From Pseudomonas fragi (GTDB lineage: Bacteria > Pseudomonadota > Gammaproteobacteria > Pseudomonadales > Pseudomonadaceae), in assembly GCF_900105835.1 (NCBI RefSeq), contig NZ_LT629783.1:4672501-4736500 (forward strand): a stretch of 64,000 bases of DNA. Direction: 5' to 3'. The notes beneath the pieces were generated by a model. That model was not told the DNA's origin. It saw only the letters and a program-made list of their open reading frames with translations, and made no database searches. A program made the translations under genes and the position numbers. Positions within the stretch are counted from its first letter, which is position 1, and each line of letters begins with the position of its first letter. Of this stretch, positions 1 to 8,624 are shown piece after piece.

Positions 1-1
1 G

Positions 2-538
2 GGCGAATTGAATCACCCGCAGGTAGTGGCCATTGGCGAAACCGGCCTGGACTACCACTACGAGCCTGAAGCCGCCGACCTGCAGCAACTGTCGTTCCGG
101 GTGCATCTGGAAGCGGCACAACAGACCGGCAAGCCGGTGGTGATCCACAGTCGCGGGGCCCGCGCCGATACCCTGGCGATGCTGCGCGAGGCGGCCTTGC
201 CCCAGGCTGGCGTGCTGCATTGCTTTACCGAAGACTGGGACATGGCCAGGGCGGCGCTGGACATGGGCTATTACATTTCGCTCTCGGGTATCGTGACCTT
301 CCGTAATGCTGACGCGCTGCGCGATGTAGCCCGCCAGGTGCCTGCCGACCGCTTGCTGGTCGAGACTGACTCGCCTTACCTCGCCCCGATCCCGTATCGC
401 GGCAAGCCGAACCTGCCGCAATATGTGCGGGAAGTGGCGGAATTCCTGGCCATGTTGCGCGGTGAGTCCTACGAGCGCTTCGCCGAGCAAACTACTGAAA
501 ATTTCAAGCGGCTGTTTCCGCTGGCCCGGGTCAGATAA
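2..538 (+). CDS. TatD family metal-dependent hydrolase (5' truncated by window)
   Basis: The reading frame is open from base 2, so the start codon lies before the window. The visible part contains GETGLDYHY, PVVIHSRGA, GVLHCFT and ETDSPYLAPIPYRGKPN, which are the metal-binding blocks of TatD-type TIM-barrel nucleases/hydrolases (His, Glu and Asp ligands). TatD proteins act as metal-dependent DNases; the physiological substrate of this paralogue is unknown. About 80 N-terminal residues are missing compared with the usual ~260 aa. In P. aeruginosa a TatD gene lies beside the rgsA sRNA, which agrees with the RNA called just downstream. Confidence 0.93.
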   Translation, partial: GELNHPQVVAIGETGLDYHYEPEAADLQQLSFRVHLEAAQQTGKPVVIHSRGARADTLAMLREAALPQAGVLHCFTEDWDMARAALDMGYYISLSGIVTFRNADALRDVARQVPADRLLVETDSPYLAPIPYRGKPNLPQYVREVAEFLAMLRGESYERFAEQTTENFKRLFPLARVR

Positions 539-550
539 TTGCGTGGCTTT

Positions 551-636
551 GTGGGAGCGGGCTTGCTCGCGATGGGATCGCTACGGTGTATCTGTTAAAC
601 CGGGTTGCCTGTATCGCGAGCAAGCCCGCTGCCACA
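551..636. repeat. REP element pair (inverted)
   Basis: A GTGGGAGCGGGCTTGCTCGC arm and an inverted GCGAGCAAGCCCGC arm flank about 40 bp. This is the abundant extragenic palindrome of fluorescent pseudomonads. It follows the TatD stop and may stabilise or end its transcript. Confidence 0.9.
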
Positions 637-663
637 GGTTTCGCATTTAACTGAACAGCAGGC

Positions 664-775
664 AAAAAAAACCCGAACTCTGGGGAATTCGGGTTAAGAC
701 CATTAGGAGTAAAACAAAGGCGCACAGTCCATTGCGGCCAATATCGGCGCCACACTTTGGGGGGGATGTCGCACC
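664..775 (-). ncRNA. rgsA: RgsA (P16)-like small RNA
   Basis: No protein gene fits the gap between TatD and the TetR gene. On the minus strand a factor-independent terminator is visible: stem AACCCGAA/TTCGGGTT (plus-strand 670-677 and 688-695) followed by a run of eight T. About 110 bases upstream is a sigma-S-type -10 element. In P. aeruginosa the GacA/RpoS-dependent RgsA RNA (about 120 nt) lies between a TatD gene and a TetR gene, exactly this context. The ends are inferred from the promoter and terminator; I matched context and architecture, not the RNA sequence itself. Family role: Hfq-binding RNA linked to oxidative stress resistance and post-exponential physiology. Confidence 0.72.
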
Positions 776-781
776 GACATG

Positions 782-791
782 TTAAGTATTG
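782..791 (-). promoter_or_regulatory. Sigma-S-like -10 element for RgsA
   Basis: Minus strand reads CAATACTTAA, close to the extended RpoS -10 consensus CTATACTTAA, with no good -35 box. It would start an RNA near position 775. Confidence 0.55.
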
Positions 792-984
792 GTCAGCTTT
801 GTCGAACGTCCAGCCGTGGTTGATCGTTTTTTAAACAGATTTGGAATACCCCAGCTTCGCTTGAGTGCTCATCGAATCGCGGGTAAATCGTTTGACCCCA
901 TCGATATGCAGGATGATCCGTGCAATTTAGCGTGACTAATGCATAATACTCCGCTTCGATTTTGACCCGAACAGACCTTTTCTT

Positions 985-1626
985 ATGCACAAAGAACCCC
1001 GTAAGGTCCGTGAGTTTCGTCGCCGCGAGCAAGAAATTCTCGATACCGCGCTCAAGCTGTTCCTCGACCTGGGTGAAGACAGTGTCACCGTCGAGATGAT
1101 TGCTGATGCCGTGGGTATCGGCAAAGGCACGATCTACAAGCACTTCAAGTCCAAGGCCGAGATCTACCTGCGCCTGATGCTCGACTACGAGCGCGATTTG
1201 AACGAGCTACTGCACTCTGCTGACGTGGACAAGGACAAGGAGGCGTTGTCGCGTGCCTACTTTGAGTTCCGCATGCGCGACCCGCAGCGCTACCGGCTGT
1301 TCGACCGCCTCGAAGAGAAGGTGGTCAAGGGCAACCAGGTGCCGGAACTGGTCGAAGAACTGCACAAGATCCGCGCTTCCAACTTTGAGCGCCTGACCCT
1401 GCTGATCAAGGGGCGCATCAGTGAAGGCAAGCTCGAAGACGTACCGCCATACTTCCATTACTGCGCGGCCTGGGCCCTGGTACATGGCGCGGTAGCGCTG
1501 TACCACTCGCCGTTCTGGAGCAATGTGCTGGAAGATCAGGAAGGCTTCTTCCAGTTCCTGATGGACATCGGCGTGCGCATGGGCAACAAGCGCAAGCGTG
1601 ACAGCGACACCCCGGCGGTAGAGTAA
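985..1626 (+). CDS. TetR/AcrR family transcriptional regulator
   Basis: 213 aa. The N-terminal DNA-binding domain (about residues 14-60) has the TetR helix-turn-helix: TVEMIADAVGIGKGTIYKHF. The C-terminal part is helical ligand-binding sequence without an obvious signature. The very basic N-terminus (RKVREFRRREQ) is typical of the Pseudomonas orthologue found between rgsA and the DUF1285/ETF block. The start ATG is the first in frame. It is followed by moaA on the same strand after about 125 bp. The target genes cannot be read from the sequence. Confidence 0.9.
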   Translation: MHKEPRKVREFRRREQEILDTALKLFLDLGEDSVTVEMIADAVGIGKGTIYKHFKSKAEIYLRLMLDYERDLNELLHSADVDKDKEALSRAYFEFRMRDPQRYRLFDRLEEKVVKGNQVPELVEELHKIRASNFERLTLLIKGRISEGKLEDVPPYFHYCAAWALVHGAVALYHSPFWSNVLEDQEGFFQFLMDIGVRMGNKRKRDSDTPAVE

Positions 1627-1751
1627 TCAAGGCCCGTATTTGCCTTCATGGCAGATGGCCTTGAGGCTTATACTCAGGCTTGGGTCTTGCCAAAACCTGA
1701 TTTATGAGTCAGGTTTTGCAGCGGCCCATTTCCCCCGCGCCGGAGTCATCC

Positions 1752-2720
1752 ATGATCGTTGATCGCCAAGGCAGACGTTTTCGCAATTTGCGTATCAGTC
1801 TGACGTCTGCCTGCAACTACGCCTGCACTTACTGTGTGCCCAACGGCAAACGGCTGGTGGCGGCGCAGAATGAGCTGTCGGCTGAAGCGATGGTGCGCGG
1901 GGTGGCCTACCTGATCGAAGCGGCAGGCATCGAGCGCCTGCGCATTACCGGCGGCGAGCCGCTGATCAGCCCCAAGCTCGAAACGTTCATGGGTGAGGTC
2001 GGTCAGCTCGGTCTGAACGATATCAGCCTGACGACCAATGGCCAGTTGCTTGCGCGCAAACTGCCGCTGCTGCTGGACGCGGGCATCGCTCGCATCAACG
2101 TTTCCCTGGATACCCTCGACCCTGAAGCATTCCGCCGCATTGCCCGGGGTGGCGACCTGGCGACCGTGCTCGACGGCATGCAGCGGGCGCGCGAGGCCGG
2201 GATCAAGATCAAGGTCAATATGGTGCCGCTGCGCGGGCAGAACCTGGACCAGGTCATGCCGTTGCTGGAGTATTGCCTGGAGCGTGGCTACGAGCTGCGT
2301 TTTATCGAGCTTATGCGCATGGGGCATCTGGCCAGTGACGGTAATGCCTTTCTTCAGCAGTTCGTCAGTTTGCAACAGCTGTTGGCGCTGATTGGCGAGC
2401 GTCATGAGTACTTGCAGGCCGATGCACCCATCGACGCCACGGCGGTGCGCTACCAGATTCCCGGGCACGGCTATTTCGGGGTCATTGCCAACGAAAGCGT
2501 GCCGTTTTGCCGGACCTGCTCGCGGTTGCGGCTGTCTTCGACGGGGTGGCTGCATGGTTGCCTGTCGTCGAGTAACCGGCACTATGTGGGCGACCTGTTG
2601 AACAAGCCGCGGCACGAGGCGTTGCCAGCGCTGCAAGGCCTGCTGATGAAAGCTCTGGGCGACAAGCAGGACATCGCCTTCTCGGGCGGCGCTACCGTGA
2701 TGAAAATCATCGGCGGCTAA
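1752..2720 (+). CDS. moaA: GTP 3',8-cyclase MoaA (radical SAM)
   Basis: Radical SAM enzyme of the first step of molybdenum cofactor synthesis (GTP to 3',8-cyclo-7,8-dihydro-GTP). The N-terminal 4Fe-4S motif CNYACTYC and SAM-binding ITGGEPL are present; the second cluster is at FCRTCSRLRLSSTGWLHGC; the chain ends in GG as in MoaA. The ATG at 1752 is preferred over an in-frame ATG at 1704 because GGAG stands 6 bases before it and because MIVDRQGRRFRNLRIS matches the usual MoaA N-terminus. Length from there is 322 aa. It stands alone without other moa genes, so it may be one of several MoaA paralogues. Confidence 0.9.
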   Translation: MIVDRQGRRFRNLRISLTSACNYACTYCVPNGKRLVAAQNELSAEAMVRGVAYLIEAAGIERLRITGGEPLISPKLETFMGEVGQLGLNDISLTTNGQLLARKLPLLLDAGIARINVSLDTLDPEAFRRIARGGDLATVLDGMQRAREAGIKIKVNMVPLRGQNLDQVMPLLEYCLERGYELRFIELMRMGHLASDGNAFLQQFVSLQQLLALIGERHEYLQADAPIDATAVRYQIPGHGYFGVIANESVPFCRTCSRLRLSSTGWLHGCLSSSNRHYVGDLLNKPRHEALPALQGLLMKALGDKQDIAFSGGATVMKIIGG

Positions 2721-2728
2721 CAATCTGC

Positions 2729-2813
2729 GTGGGAGCTGGCTTGCCTGCGATGCTGGCAACTCGGTCTTACTGATACCCCGAGGTGATGCCATCGCGAGCA
2801 AGCCCGCTCCCAC
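2729..2813. repeat. REP element pair
   Basis: GTGGGAGCTGGCTTGCCTGCGATG arm and inverted ATCGCGAGCAAGCCCGCTCCCAC arm just after the moaA stop. The left arm is partly degenerate. Confidence 0.85.
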
Positions 2814-2893
2814 AAGGGAGGAGGGTGTTGGCGCGCAATCTGCATCTCGGGGCTATTCGCCGGTTTTTTGTCGCCGGCCATCGGGAGAGCGGG

Positions 2894-3499
2894 ATGCGTG
2901 GTCTGATTGTATTGCTGGCTTTTTTGACACTGGGCGGCTGCATGACCGTCAGCGATCTGGGTGAAAGCGCACGCTATCAAATGAGCGACGCCGGTCTGCT
3001 CGATCACAGCAATACGCGACGCAGCAATTCGCTGCGCATTCAACCGGATTCCTTTATCTATATCGCCCAAGGCCCGTTTGCACCGATCGGCGACCCCTAT
3101 GTGCGGCCCAATATCGTTGCCGAGGAAGCCTTCAACGGCTTTGTCGAATACTTCCCCATGGTGCGCCGTGCCAAAGCGCCGGTCGGGCTCGACCAGGCGA
3201 TGACCGAAGCGCGTAATTTTGGCGCTCACTATTTACTGTACACCCGCTTTGCCCGGGCCGATGACCGCATCGGCAACAGCGACGAATGGCTCGATCAGGA
3301 AGAAATCAGCCGCCTGGGCATCGACAGCGGTGTGATCCAGGTGATGTTGATCGAAACCAGCACCCAGTACCTGATCGACACCGCCACCATCCGCAGCCGC
3401 GGCGGTTTGCTGACGTTCCATGACAACAAGCCTGCCGACCTGATCGGTCCACCGCTGGCTAAATACGCCCGCAGCTTGATAGGCTTGAGCGATCAATAA
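2894..3499 (+). CDS. DUF4823-like outer-envelope lipoprotein
   Basis: 201 aa from the ATG at 2894, which follows GGAGAG. An upstream in-frame start would run through the REP element and is rejected. The N-terminus MRGLIVLLAFLTLGGCM is a signal peptide with lipobox LGGC, so cleavage and lipidation at Cys16 are expected. The rest (WXL-free, mixed alpha/beta; YLLYTRFARADDR block) resembles Pseudomonas lipoproteins annotated DUF4823. Function unknown. Sixteen bases separate it from the DUF1285 gene, suggesting one operon. Confidence 0.82.
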   Translation: MRGLIVLLAFLTLGGCMTVSDLGESARYQMSDAGLLDHSNTRRSNSLRIQPDSFIYIAQGPFAPIGDPYVRPNIVAEEAFNGFVEYFPMVRRAKAPVGLDQAMTEARNFGAHYLLYTRFARADDRIGNSDEWLDQEEISRLGIDSGVIQVMLIETSTQYLIDTATIRSRGGLLTFHDNKPADLIGPPLAKYARSLIGLSDQ

Positions 3500-3514
3500 G
3501 TCGAGGAGAGCACC

Positions 3515-4078
3515 ATGAGCGAGCCGGTAGACGTCAGCAACCTGCTGGCGCAAATCCCCAGGGCCGACAAGGGCCTGCCGCCCGTTCACTTGTGGGATAC
3601 GGCGTTTTGCGGTGACATCGATATGCGCATCGCCCGTGATGGCACCTGGTACTACATGGGCACGCCGATCGGCCGCAAACCGATGGTAAAATTGTTCTCC
3701 ACCATCATCCGCCGCGATGGCGATGATTATTTCCTGATCACCCCGGTTGAAAAGGTCGGTATCAAGGTCGATGACGCGCCTTTTGTCGCCGTAACGCTGG
3801 ACGTGGAAGGGGCGGGCGAGCAGCAAGTGCTGCGCTTTACTACCAATGTCGACGAGTCGATCAGTGCCGGTCGCGAGCATCCGCTGCGTTTCGTCATTGA
3901 TCCCCAGACCCAGGAGCCTGCGCCATACCTGCATGTGCGGCGCAATCTTGAAGCGCTGATCCACCGCAATGTGTTCTATCAGTTGATAGAGCTGGCGGTG
4001 GTGCGTGAAATCGATGGGCAAAACTGGCTGGGTGTGTGGAGCGCGGGAGTGTTCTTCCCGATAGGGCTTGAACCCTGA
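3515..4078 (+). CDS. DUF1285 family protein
   Basis: 187 aa, ATG preceded by GAGGAG. Contains DIDMRIARDGTWYYMGTPIGR and DDYFLITPVEKVGI, the hallmark blocks of DUF1285, a small cytoplasmic beta-rich fold of unknown role found widely in Proteobacteria. It is conserved next to the ETF genes in Pseudomonas by recalled synteny. Likely cotranscribed with the lipoprotein gene 15 bases upstream. Confidence 0.9.
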   Translation: MSEPVDVSNLLAQIPRADKGLPPVHLWDTAFCGDIDMRIARDGTWYYMGTPIGRKPMVKLFSTIIRRDGDDYFLITPVEKVGIKVDDAPFVAVTLDVEGAGEQQVLRFTTNVDESISAGREHPLRFVIDPQTQEPAPYLHVRRNLEALIHRNVFYQLIELAVVREIDGQNWLGVWSAGVFFPIGLEP

Positions 4079-4086
4079 GGGGGGTT

Positions 4087-4111
4087 GTGGGAGCGGGCAA
4101 TCCGCTCCCAC
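4087..4111. repeat. Short REP hairpin between convergent genes
   Basis: GTGGGAGCGG GCAAT CCGCTCCCAC: a perfect 10-bp stem that lies between the DUF1285 stop and the convergent alcohol dehydrogenase stop. It could act as a bidirectional transcript end. Confidence 0.75.
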
Positions 4112-4121
4112 AAAGACGCTT

Positions 4122-5186
4122 TTAGGCTTTCAAGGTTTTCATATCGATCACAAAGCGGTATTTCACATCGCCTTTGACTACGCGCTCAAAGGCTTCGTTG
4201 ATGTTTTTGATGTCGAGCATTTCGATATCGCAGGTAATCCCGTGCTCGGCGCTGAAATCGAGCATTTCCTGGGTTTCGGCAATGCCACCGATCAGCGAAC
4301 CGGCCAGTACGCGGCGCTTGAACACCAGGTTGAAGGCGTTCAGTGCTGGCTCAACCGGCTCGATCAGGCCCACCAGAATGTGTACGCCGTCAAAGGTCAG
4401 GGTTTCCAGGTACGGGTTCAGGTCGTGCGGCACCGGAATGGTGTCCAGCAAGAAGTCGAAGTGCCCGGCAGCGGCTTTCATCTGCTCGGGATCGGTGGAC
4501 ACGATCACATGGTCGGCGCCCTGGCGACGGGCTTCTTCAGCCTTGGCTTCGGAGCGGGTGAACAGGGTGACTTCAGCGCCCAGGGCCTTGGCGAACTTGA
4601 TGCCCATGTGGCCCAGGCCGCCCATGCCCAGAATCCCGACCTTGTCGCCCGCTTCCACGCCGTAGTGAACCAGTGGCGAGTAGGTGGTGATACCGGCGCA
4701 CAGCAGAGGTGCGGCGCTGGCCGGGTCGAGGTTTTTCGGGATGCTCAGCACGAAGTGTTCGCTGACGACCATCTTGTCCGAGTAACCGCCCATGGTCAGG
4801 GTGCCGTCGATGCGGTCCGGGCTGGCGTAGGTCTGGGTCATGCCTTCCAGGCAGTATTGCTCCAGGTCTTCCTTGCACGCCGAGCAGGTGCGGCACGAAT
4901 CGACCATGCAGCCCACGCCGACCAGATCGCCGACCTTGTGCTTGGTGACCTTGTCGCCAATAGCCGTGACCTTGCCGATGATTTCGTGGCCCGGCATCAG
5001 CGGGTAAGTGGCGAAGCCCCAGTCATTGCGCGCCTGGTGGATGTCGGAGTGGCAAACGCCGCAGTACAGCACTTCGATGGCAACGTCGTCCGGTCGTGGG
5101 GCGCGACGGTTGAACTGCATGGGCGCCAGAGGTGCCTTGGCATTCTGGGCGGCATAACCGATAGCGTTGTAAGTGACTGTGGACAT
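4122..5186 (-). CDS. Zinc-dependent NAD(P) alcohol dehydrogenase, YahK/cinnamyl-type
   Basis: 354 aa medium-chain dehydrogenase. Visible features: catalytic zinc ligands CGVCHSDIH and GHEIIG, structural zinc cysteines SCRTCSACKEDLEQYC, nucleotide-binding GMGGLGHMGIKFAKALGA, and C-terminal GDVKYRFVIDM. The whole chain aligns by eye with E. coli YahK, a broad aldehyde reductase. GAGG precedes the ATG by 6 bases. It is divergent from an AraC-type regulator, an arrangement that parallels YqhC-YqhD aldehyde response in E. coli, so aldehyde detoxification is a reasonable inference. Confidence 0.93.
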   Translation of the reverse strand: MSTVTYNAIGYAAQNAKAPLAPMQFNRRAPRPDDVAIEVLYCGVCHSDIHQARNDWGFATYPLMPGHEIIGKVTAIGDKVTKHKVGDLVGVGCMVDSCRTCSACKEDLEQYCLEGMTQTYASPDRIDGTLTMGGYSDKMVVSEHFVLSIPKNLDPASAAPLLCAGITTYSPLVHYGVEAGDKVGILGMGGLGHMGIKFAKALGAEVTLFTRSEAKAEEARRQGADHVIVSTDPEQMKAAAGHFDFLLDTIPVPHDLNPYLETLTFDGVHILVGLIEPVEPALNAFNLVFKRRVLAGSLIGGIAETQEMLDFSAEHGITCDIEMLDIKNINEAFERVVKGDVKYRFVIDMKTLKA

Positions 5187-5365
5187 GTGAACCTCGCGAA
5201 ACGTTAACTGTGGAGAGGGGGCGATTTTGCGCCTGGTTGCTTTGCAGGACTATGACGATTCCTCCGCCTGTCATGCCTATTACTCCGGAGTGTCGGGCCG
5301 GCTGTCGCTTTATTGACCAATTCTGCGAAGATGCGGCTGTCTATTCCTCCTGTGAACCTTTATCC

Positions 5366-6259
5366 ATGTTTTTGACCCGTCATCGCGACGAGAATGCCGC
5401 GCTGGTGTCTCTGATCGAACCCTTGGCAACACAGACCGGTTTTGTGTCGACCCTTTTGCCTGAAGTTCGGGTGGTTTCTGCGTGCCGGGTGGTGGCCCGG
5501 ATGCCGCAGATCTATGAGCCTAGCCTGATGGTGATCGCCCAGGGCAGTAAATTGGCCTACTTGGGCCAGCGCACCCTGGAATACGGCGCCGGGCATTATC
5601 TGGTGCAGGCGCTGGCGGTGCCGTTCGAGTGCGAAACCTTCGCCAGTGAAGAAATGCCGCTGTTGGGAGTGGCCATCAGTATTGATCGTGCAGTGCTGGG
5701 TGAGCTGGTGCTGGCAATGGGCCTGACAGCGGATCGCAATGCCGTGGCGCAGACGCCGGAGTCAATGACCTCGGCGGTACTGGATGACGACATGCGCGAG
5801 GCGGTGGAGCGCTTGCTGCGTTGCCTGCATGATCCGCTGGAGTGCCGGATCATGGGTCAGGCGCGTTTGCGCGAGGTGTTGTTTGCCGCGCTGCGCGGGC
5901 CGCAGGCGGGGGTGTTGCGGGCTTTGGTTGAGCAGCAAGGGCAGTTTGCCCGGGTGGCGGCGTCGTTAAGCTATTTGCACGAGCACTTTGCCCGGCCGCT
6001 GAATGTCGAGACCCTGGCCCGTTGCGCAAACATGAGCGCGTCCACCTTTCATGAGCATTTCAAGCGCAGCACGTTATTGTCGCCGGTGCAGTACCTCAAG
6101 CGGTTGCGATTGTTGCGCGCGCAGCAGTTGCTGCTGAGCGAGGGCTTGGGAGTGGCGCAGGTAGCGGAGCGGGTGGGTTATCAAAGTACCTCGCAGTTCA
6201 GTCGCGAGTACAAGCGTTACTTCGAACGCAGCCCGGGGCATGAAGGGGTGGGGTGCTAG
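5366..6259 (+). CDS. AraC family transcriptional regulator
   Basis: 297 aa from ATG 5366; longer frames upstream lack typical regulator sequence. The N-terminal half (ARMPQIYEPSLMVIAQGSKLAYLG) is the AraC_N cupin-like domain seen in YqhC-type regulators. The C-terminal ~100 residues carry two HTH motifs (VETLARCANMSASTFHEHFK and VAQVAERVGYQSTSQFSREY). No strong ribosome site is seen, so the start is uncertain. It probably controls the divergent alcohol dehydrogenase gene. Confidence 0.88.
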   Translation: MFLTRHRDENAALVSLIEPLATQTGFVSTLLPEVRVVSACRVVARMPQIYEPSLMVIAQGSKLAYLGQRTLEYGAGHYLVQALAVPFECETFASEEMPLLGVAISIDRAVLGELVLAMGLTADRNAVAQTPESMTSAVLDDDMREAVERLLRCLHDPLECRIMGQARLREVLFAALRGPQAGVLRALVEQQGQFARVAASLSYLHEHFARPLNVETLARCANMSASTFHEHFKRSTLLSPVQYLKRLRLLRAQQLLLSEGLGVAQVAERVGYQSTSQFSREYKRYFERSPGHEGVGC

Positions 6260-6282
6260 TCAATCGGTGTGACAGGCGTGTT

Positions 6283-6367
6283 GTGGGAGCGGGCTTGCTC
6301 GCGATGCGGGCAGCGCAGGCTGTCAGGCAAGGCTGGGCGATCCCATCGCGAGCAAGCCCGCTCCCAC
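6283..6367. repeat. REP element pair
   Basis: Complete pair of inverted arms (GTGGGAGCGGGCTTGCTCGC ... GCGAGCAAGCCCGCTCCCAC) between convergent araC-type and ETF-QO genes. Confidence 0.9.
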
Positions 6368-6385
6368 AAAAAAGCCGGGGGCAAT

Positions 6386-6410
6386 AAAAAGGCTCCCGAA
6401 GGAGCCTTTT
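6386..6410 (-). terminator. Rho-independent terminator of ETF-QO gene
   Basis: Stem AAAGGCTCC / GGAGCCTTT with loop CGAA, flanked by A and T runs, directly after the etfD stop; it can work on both strands. Confidence 0.85.
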
Positions 6411-6413
6411 GAC

Positions 6414-8078
6414 TTACATGTTCGGGTAAGTCGGCCCGCCGCCACCTTCCGGGGTGACCCAGGTGATGTTCTGCGAAGGGTCCTTGATGTCACAGGTCTT
6501 GCAGTGCACGCAGTTTTGCGCGTTGATCTGGAAGCGCTTCTCGCCGCTTTCCTGGGTGATCACTTCGTACACACCCGCCGGGCAATAACGCTGCGCAGGC
6601 TCGTCGTAGAGCGGCAGGTTAACGCTGATCGGGATGCTCGCGTCACGCAGCTTGAGGTGGCACGGCTGCTCTTCTTCATGGTTGGTGCTGGAGATAAACA
6701 CCGAGCTGAGCTTGTCGAAGCTGAGCTTGCCGTCGGGTTTCGGGTAGTCGATCTTCTTGCAGTCCTTGGCCTGTTTCAGACACGCGTAGTCCGGCTTGGT
6801 GTCGTGCAGGGTAAACGGCATCTTGCCGCCAAAGATGTTCTGGTCGAGCCAGTTGAAACCACCGCCTACGATTGGGCCGAACTTGTGCAGTGCCGGGCCG
6901 AAGTTGCGGCTGGCGAACAGCTCGTCGAACAACCAGCTGGCCTTGAAGGCTTCAACGTAGGTGTTGAGTGCATCACCCCCTTCGGAGTCGGCGAGCAACG
7001 AGTCAGCCACGGCCTCAGCTGCGAGCATGCCGGACTTCATGGCGGTGTGGCTGCCCTTGATCTTGGAGAAGTTCAGGGTGCCCAGGTCGCAACCGATCAA
7101 TGCACCGCCGTTGAAGATCATTTTCGGCAGCGAGTTCAGGCCGCCCTTGCAAATGGCGCGGGCGCCGTAGCTGATGCGCTTGCCGCCTTCCAGGTACTGC
7201 TTGAGCACCGGGTGATGCTTGAGGCGCTGGAATTCGTCGAACGGTGACAGGAAGGTGTTGCTGTAGGACAGGTCAACGATCAGGCCGACAACCACCTGGT
7301 TGTTTTCCAGGTGATAGAGGAACGACCCCCCGGTGTTTTCGCTGCTGACGATGTCCAGCGGCCAGCCTGCAGTGTGTACCACCAGGCCTGGCTGGTGCTT
7401 GGCCGGGTCGATTTCCCAGATTTCCTTCAGGCCGATGCCGTAGTGCTGGGCGTCGGCTTCGCTGTCGAGCTTGAAGCGCTCGATCAGTTGCTTGCCCAGG
7501 TGGCCACGACAGCCTTCGGCGAACAGGGTGTACTTGCCGCGCAGTTCCATGCCCGGGGTGTACAGGCCTTCCTTGGGGTTGCCTTCGCGGTCAACCCCGA
7601 GGTCGCCGGTGATGATTCCGCGCACCACATTGTTTTCGTCGAACAGCACTTCTTGAGCAGCAAAGCCCGGGTAGATTTCTACGCCCAGGTTTTCAGCCTG
7701 CTGTGCCAGCCAGCGGCACAGGTTGCCCAGGGAGATGATGTAGTTGCCTTCGTTGTGCATGGTTTTTGGCACAAACAGGTCTGGCACCTTGGTCGCGGTG
7801 CTGTCGCTGCGCAGTACATAGATATCGTCGCGGGTGACCGGAGTATTGAGCGGAGCGCCAAGCTCTTTCCAGTCCGGGAACAATTCGTTCAGGGCGCGGG
7901 GTTCGAATACCGCACCGGACAGGATGTGAGCACCGACTTCGGAGCCTTTTTCAACCACGCAGACGCTGATTTCTTTACCGGCTTCGGCGGCCTTCTGCTT
8001 CAGGCGGCAGGCGGCGGACAAACCGGCAGGGCCGGCGCCGACGATGACCACGTCGAATTCCATGTATTCGCGTTCCAC
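6414..8078 (-). CDS. etfD: Electron-transfer flavoprotein:ubiquinone oxidoreductase
   Basis: 554 aa inner-membrane-associated flavo-iron-sulfur protein that passes electrons from reduced ETF to ubiquinone. The N-terminus has the FAD-binding VVIVGAGPAGLSAACRL; the C-terminus has CPAGVYE and ferredoxin-like cysteines CVHCKTCDIKDP, ending in GGGGPTYPNM as in known ETF-QO. The GTG at 8078 is chosen because GGAGAG stands 5 bases upstream; an in-frame ATG at 8096 would overlap this ribosome site. Divergent from etfBA across a 546-bp gap holding a PsrA-like operator. Confidence 0.97.
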   Translation of the reverse strand: MEREYMEFDVVIVGAGPAGLSAACRLKQKAAEAGKEISVCVVEKGSEVGAHILSGAVFEPRALNELFPDWKELGAPLNTPVTRDDIYVLRSDSTATKVPDLFVPKTMHNEGNYIISLGNLCRWLAQQAENLGVEIYPGFAAQEVLFDENNVVRGIITGDLGVDREGNPKEGLYTPGMELRGKYTLFAEGCRGHLGKQLIERFKLDSEADAQHYGIGLKEIWEIDPAKHQPGLVVHTAGWPLDIVSSENTGGSFLYHLENNQVVVGLIVDLSYSNTFLSPFDEFQRLKHHPVLKQYLEGGKRISYGARAICKGGLNSLPKMIFNGGALIGCDLGTLNFSKIKGSHTAMKSGMLAAEAVADSLLADSEGGDALNTYVEAFKASWLFDELFASRNFGPALHKFGPIVGGGFNWLDQNIFGGKMPFTLHDTKPDYACLKQAKDCKKIDYPKPDGKLSFDKLSSVFISSTNHEEEQPCHLKLRDASIPISVNLPLYDEPAQRYCPAGVYEVITQESGEKRFQINAQNCVHCKTCDIKDPSQNITWVTPEGGGGPTYPNM

Positions 8079-8624
8079 AGGTTCTCTCCTACTCAAGGCT
8101 CAACGGTATTTTTCTAATTGGAGGTTTGGCGTTTCATCCATTATTCCCTCGGCGCAGGCCAAGGACGCAATGGATGAGGCGCCGCTCTCTCTATAAGGCC
8201 GGGCATTATATCTACACCACTGGCAGGGTCCAATACAAACGTTTGTTTGAATTCACTGCAAGCCAGACAAATCAAAGACGCGCGGCTTGAAACTGGCCCA
8301 TTTGCTGTATTGACCGCAAATGGTGTTCCGGTCAAGATACGGGCGGTTTTGCGCTCGCCGTAGGCTGATTGTCGGTTTCAAGAGCACCTCTAAAGACAGG
8401 GCACAGGCACACGCCAGTGGGAGCCTGCCATTTTTGCAGCGGAGTTTACACGTCCTTTTGGTGGATGACTTGTTAGTCACATCGGACAGACGGTCGCAGG
8501 GGCAGTCGCTGGTACCCGTCTATTAATAAGGCAACGATCTTTGGAGGTGCCCTTGTGCTGACGAGCATCAACCGCCAGGTTCGCCTAGGCGACTTTCTTT
8601 TCACCGGAGAGTAACGAGGAATCC
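8079..8624. other. Divergent etfD/etfBA regulatory region
   Basis: Apart from the PsrA-like site this 546-bp stretch contains no credible gene. The distance from the operator to etfB suggests a long etfBA leader; GGAG-type ribosome site (GAGAGTAACGAGGA) precedes etfB. No riboswitch class could be recognised. Confidence 0.5.
8236..8249. promoter_or_regulatory. PsrA-like operator between etfD and etfBA
   Basis: CAAAC GTTT GTTTG fits the published PsrA consensus (G/C)AAAC-N2-4-GTTT(G/C); it also contains the perfect palindrome ACAAACGTTTGT (8235-8246). It lies about 160 bp before etfD and 375 bp before etfB. PsrA is a long-chain fatty-acid-responsive TetR regulator of beta-oxidation genes in Pseudomonas, a fitting controller for ETF genes. 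Confidence 0.6.

Noticed and set aside
4068..5207. 379-aa plus-strand open frame opposite the alcohol dehydrogenase
   Set aside because: Antisense shadow of a clear zinc alcohol dehydrogenase gene; composition (His/Gln/Val rich) is typical of the opposite strand of GC-rich coding DNA.
8079..8624. Riboswitch in the long etfBA leader
   Set aside because: No known aptamer core could be recognised and no terminator/antiterminator pair is visible.
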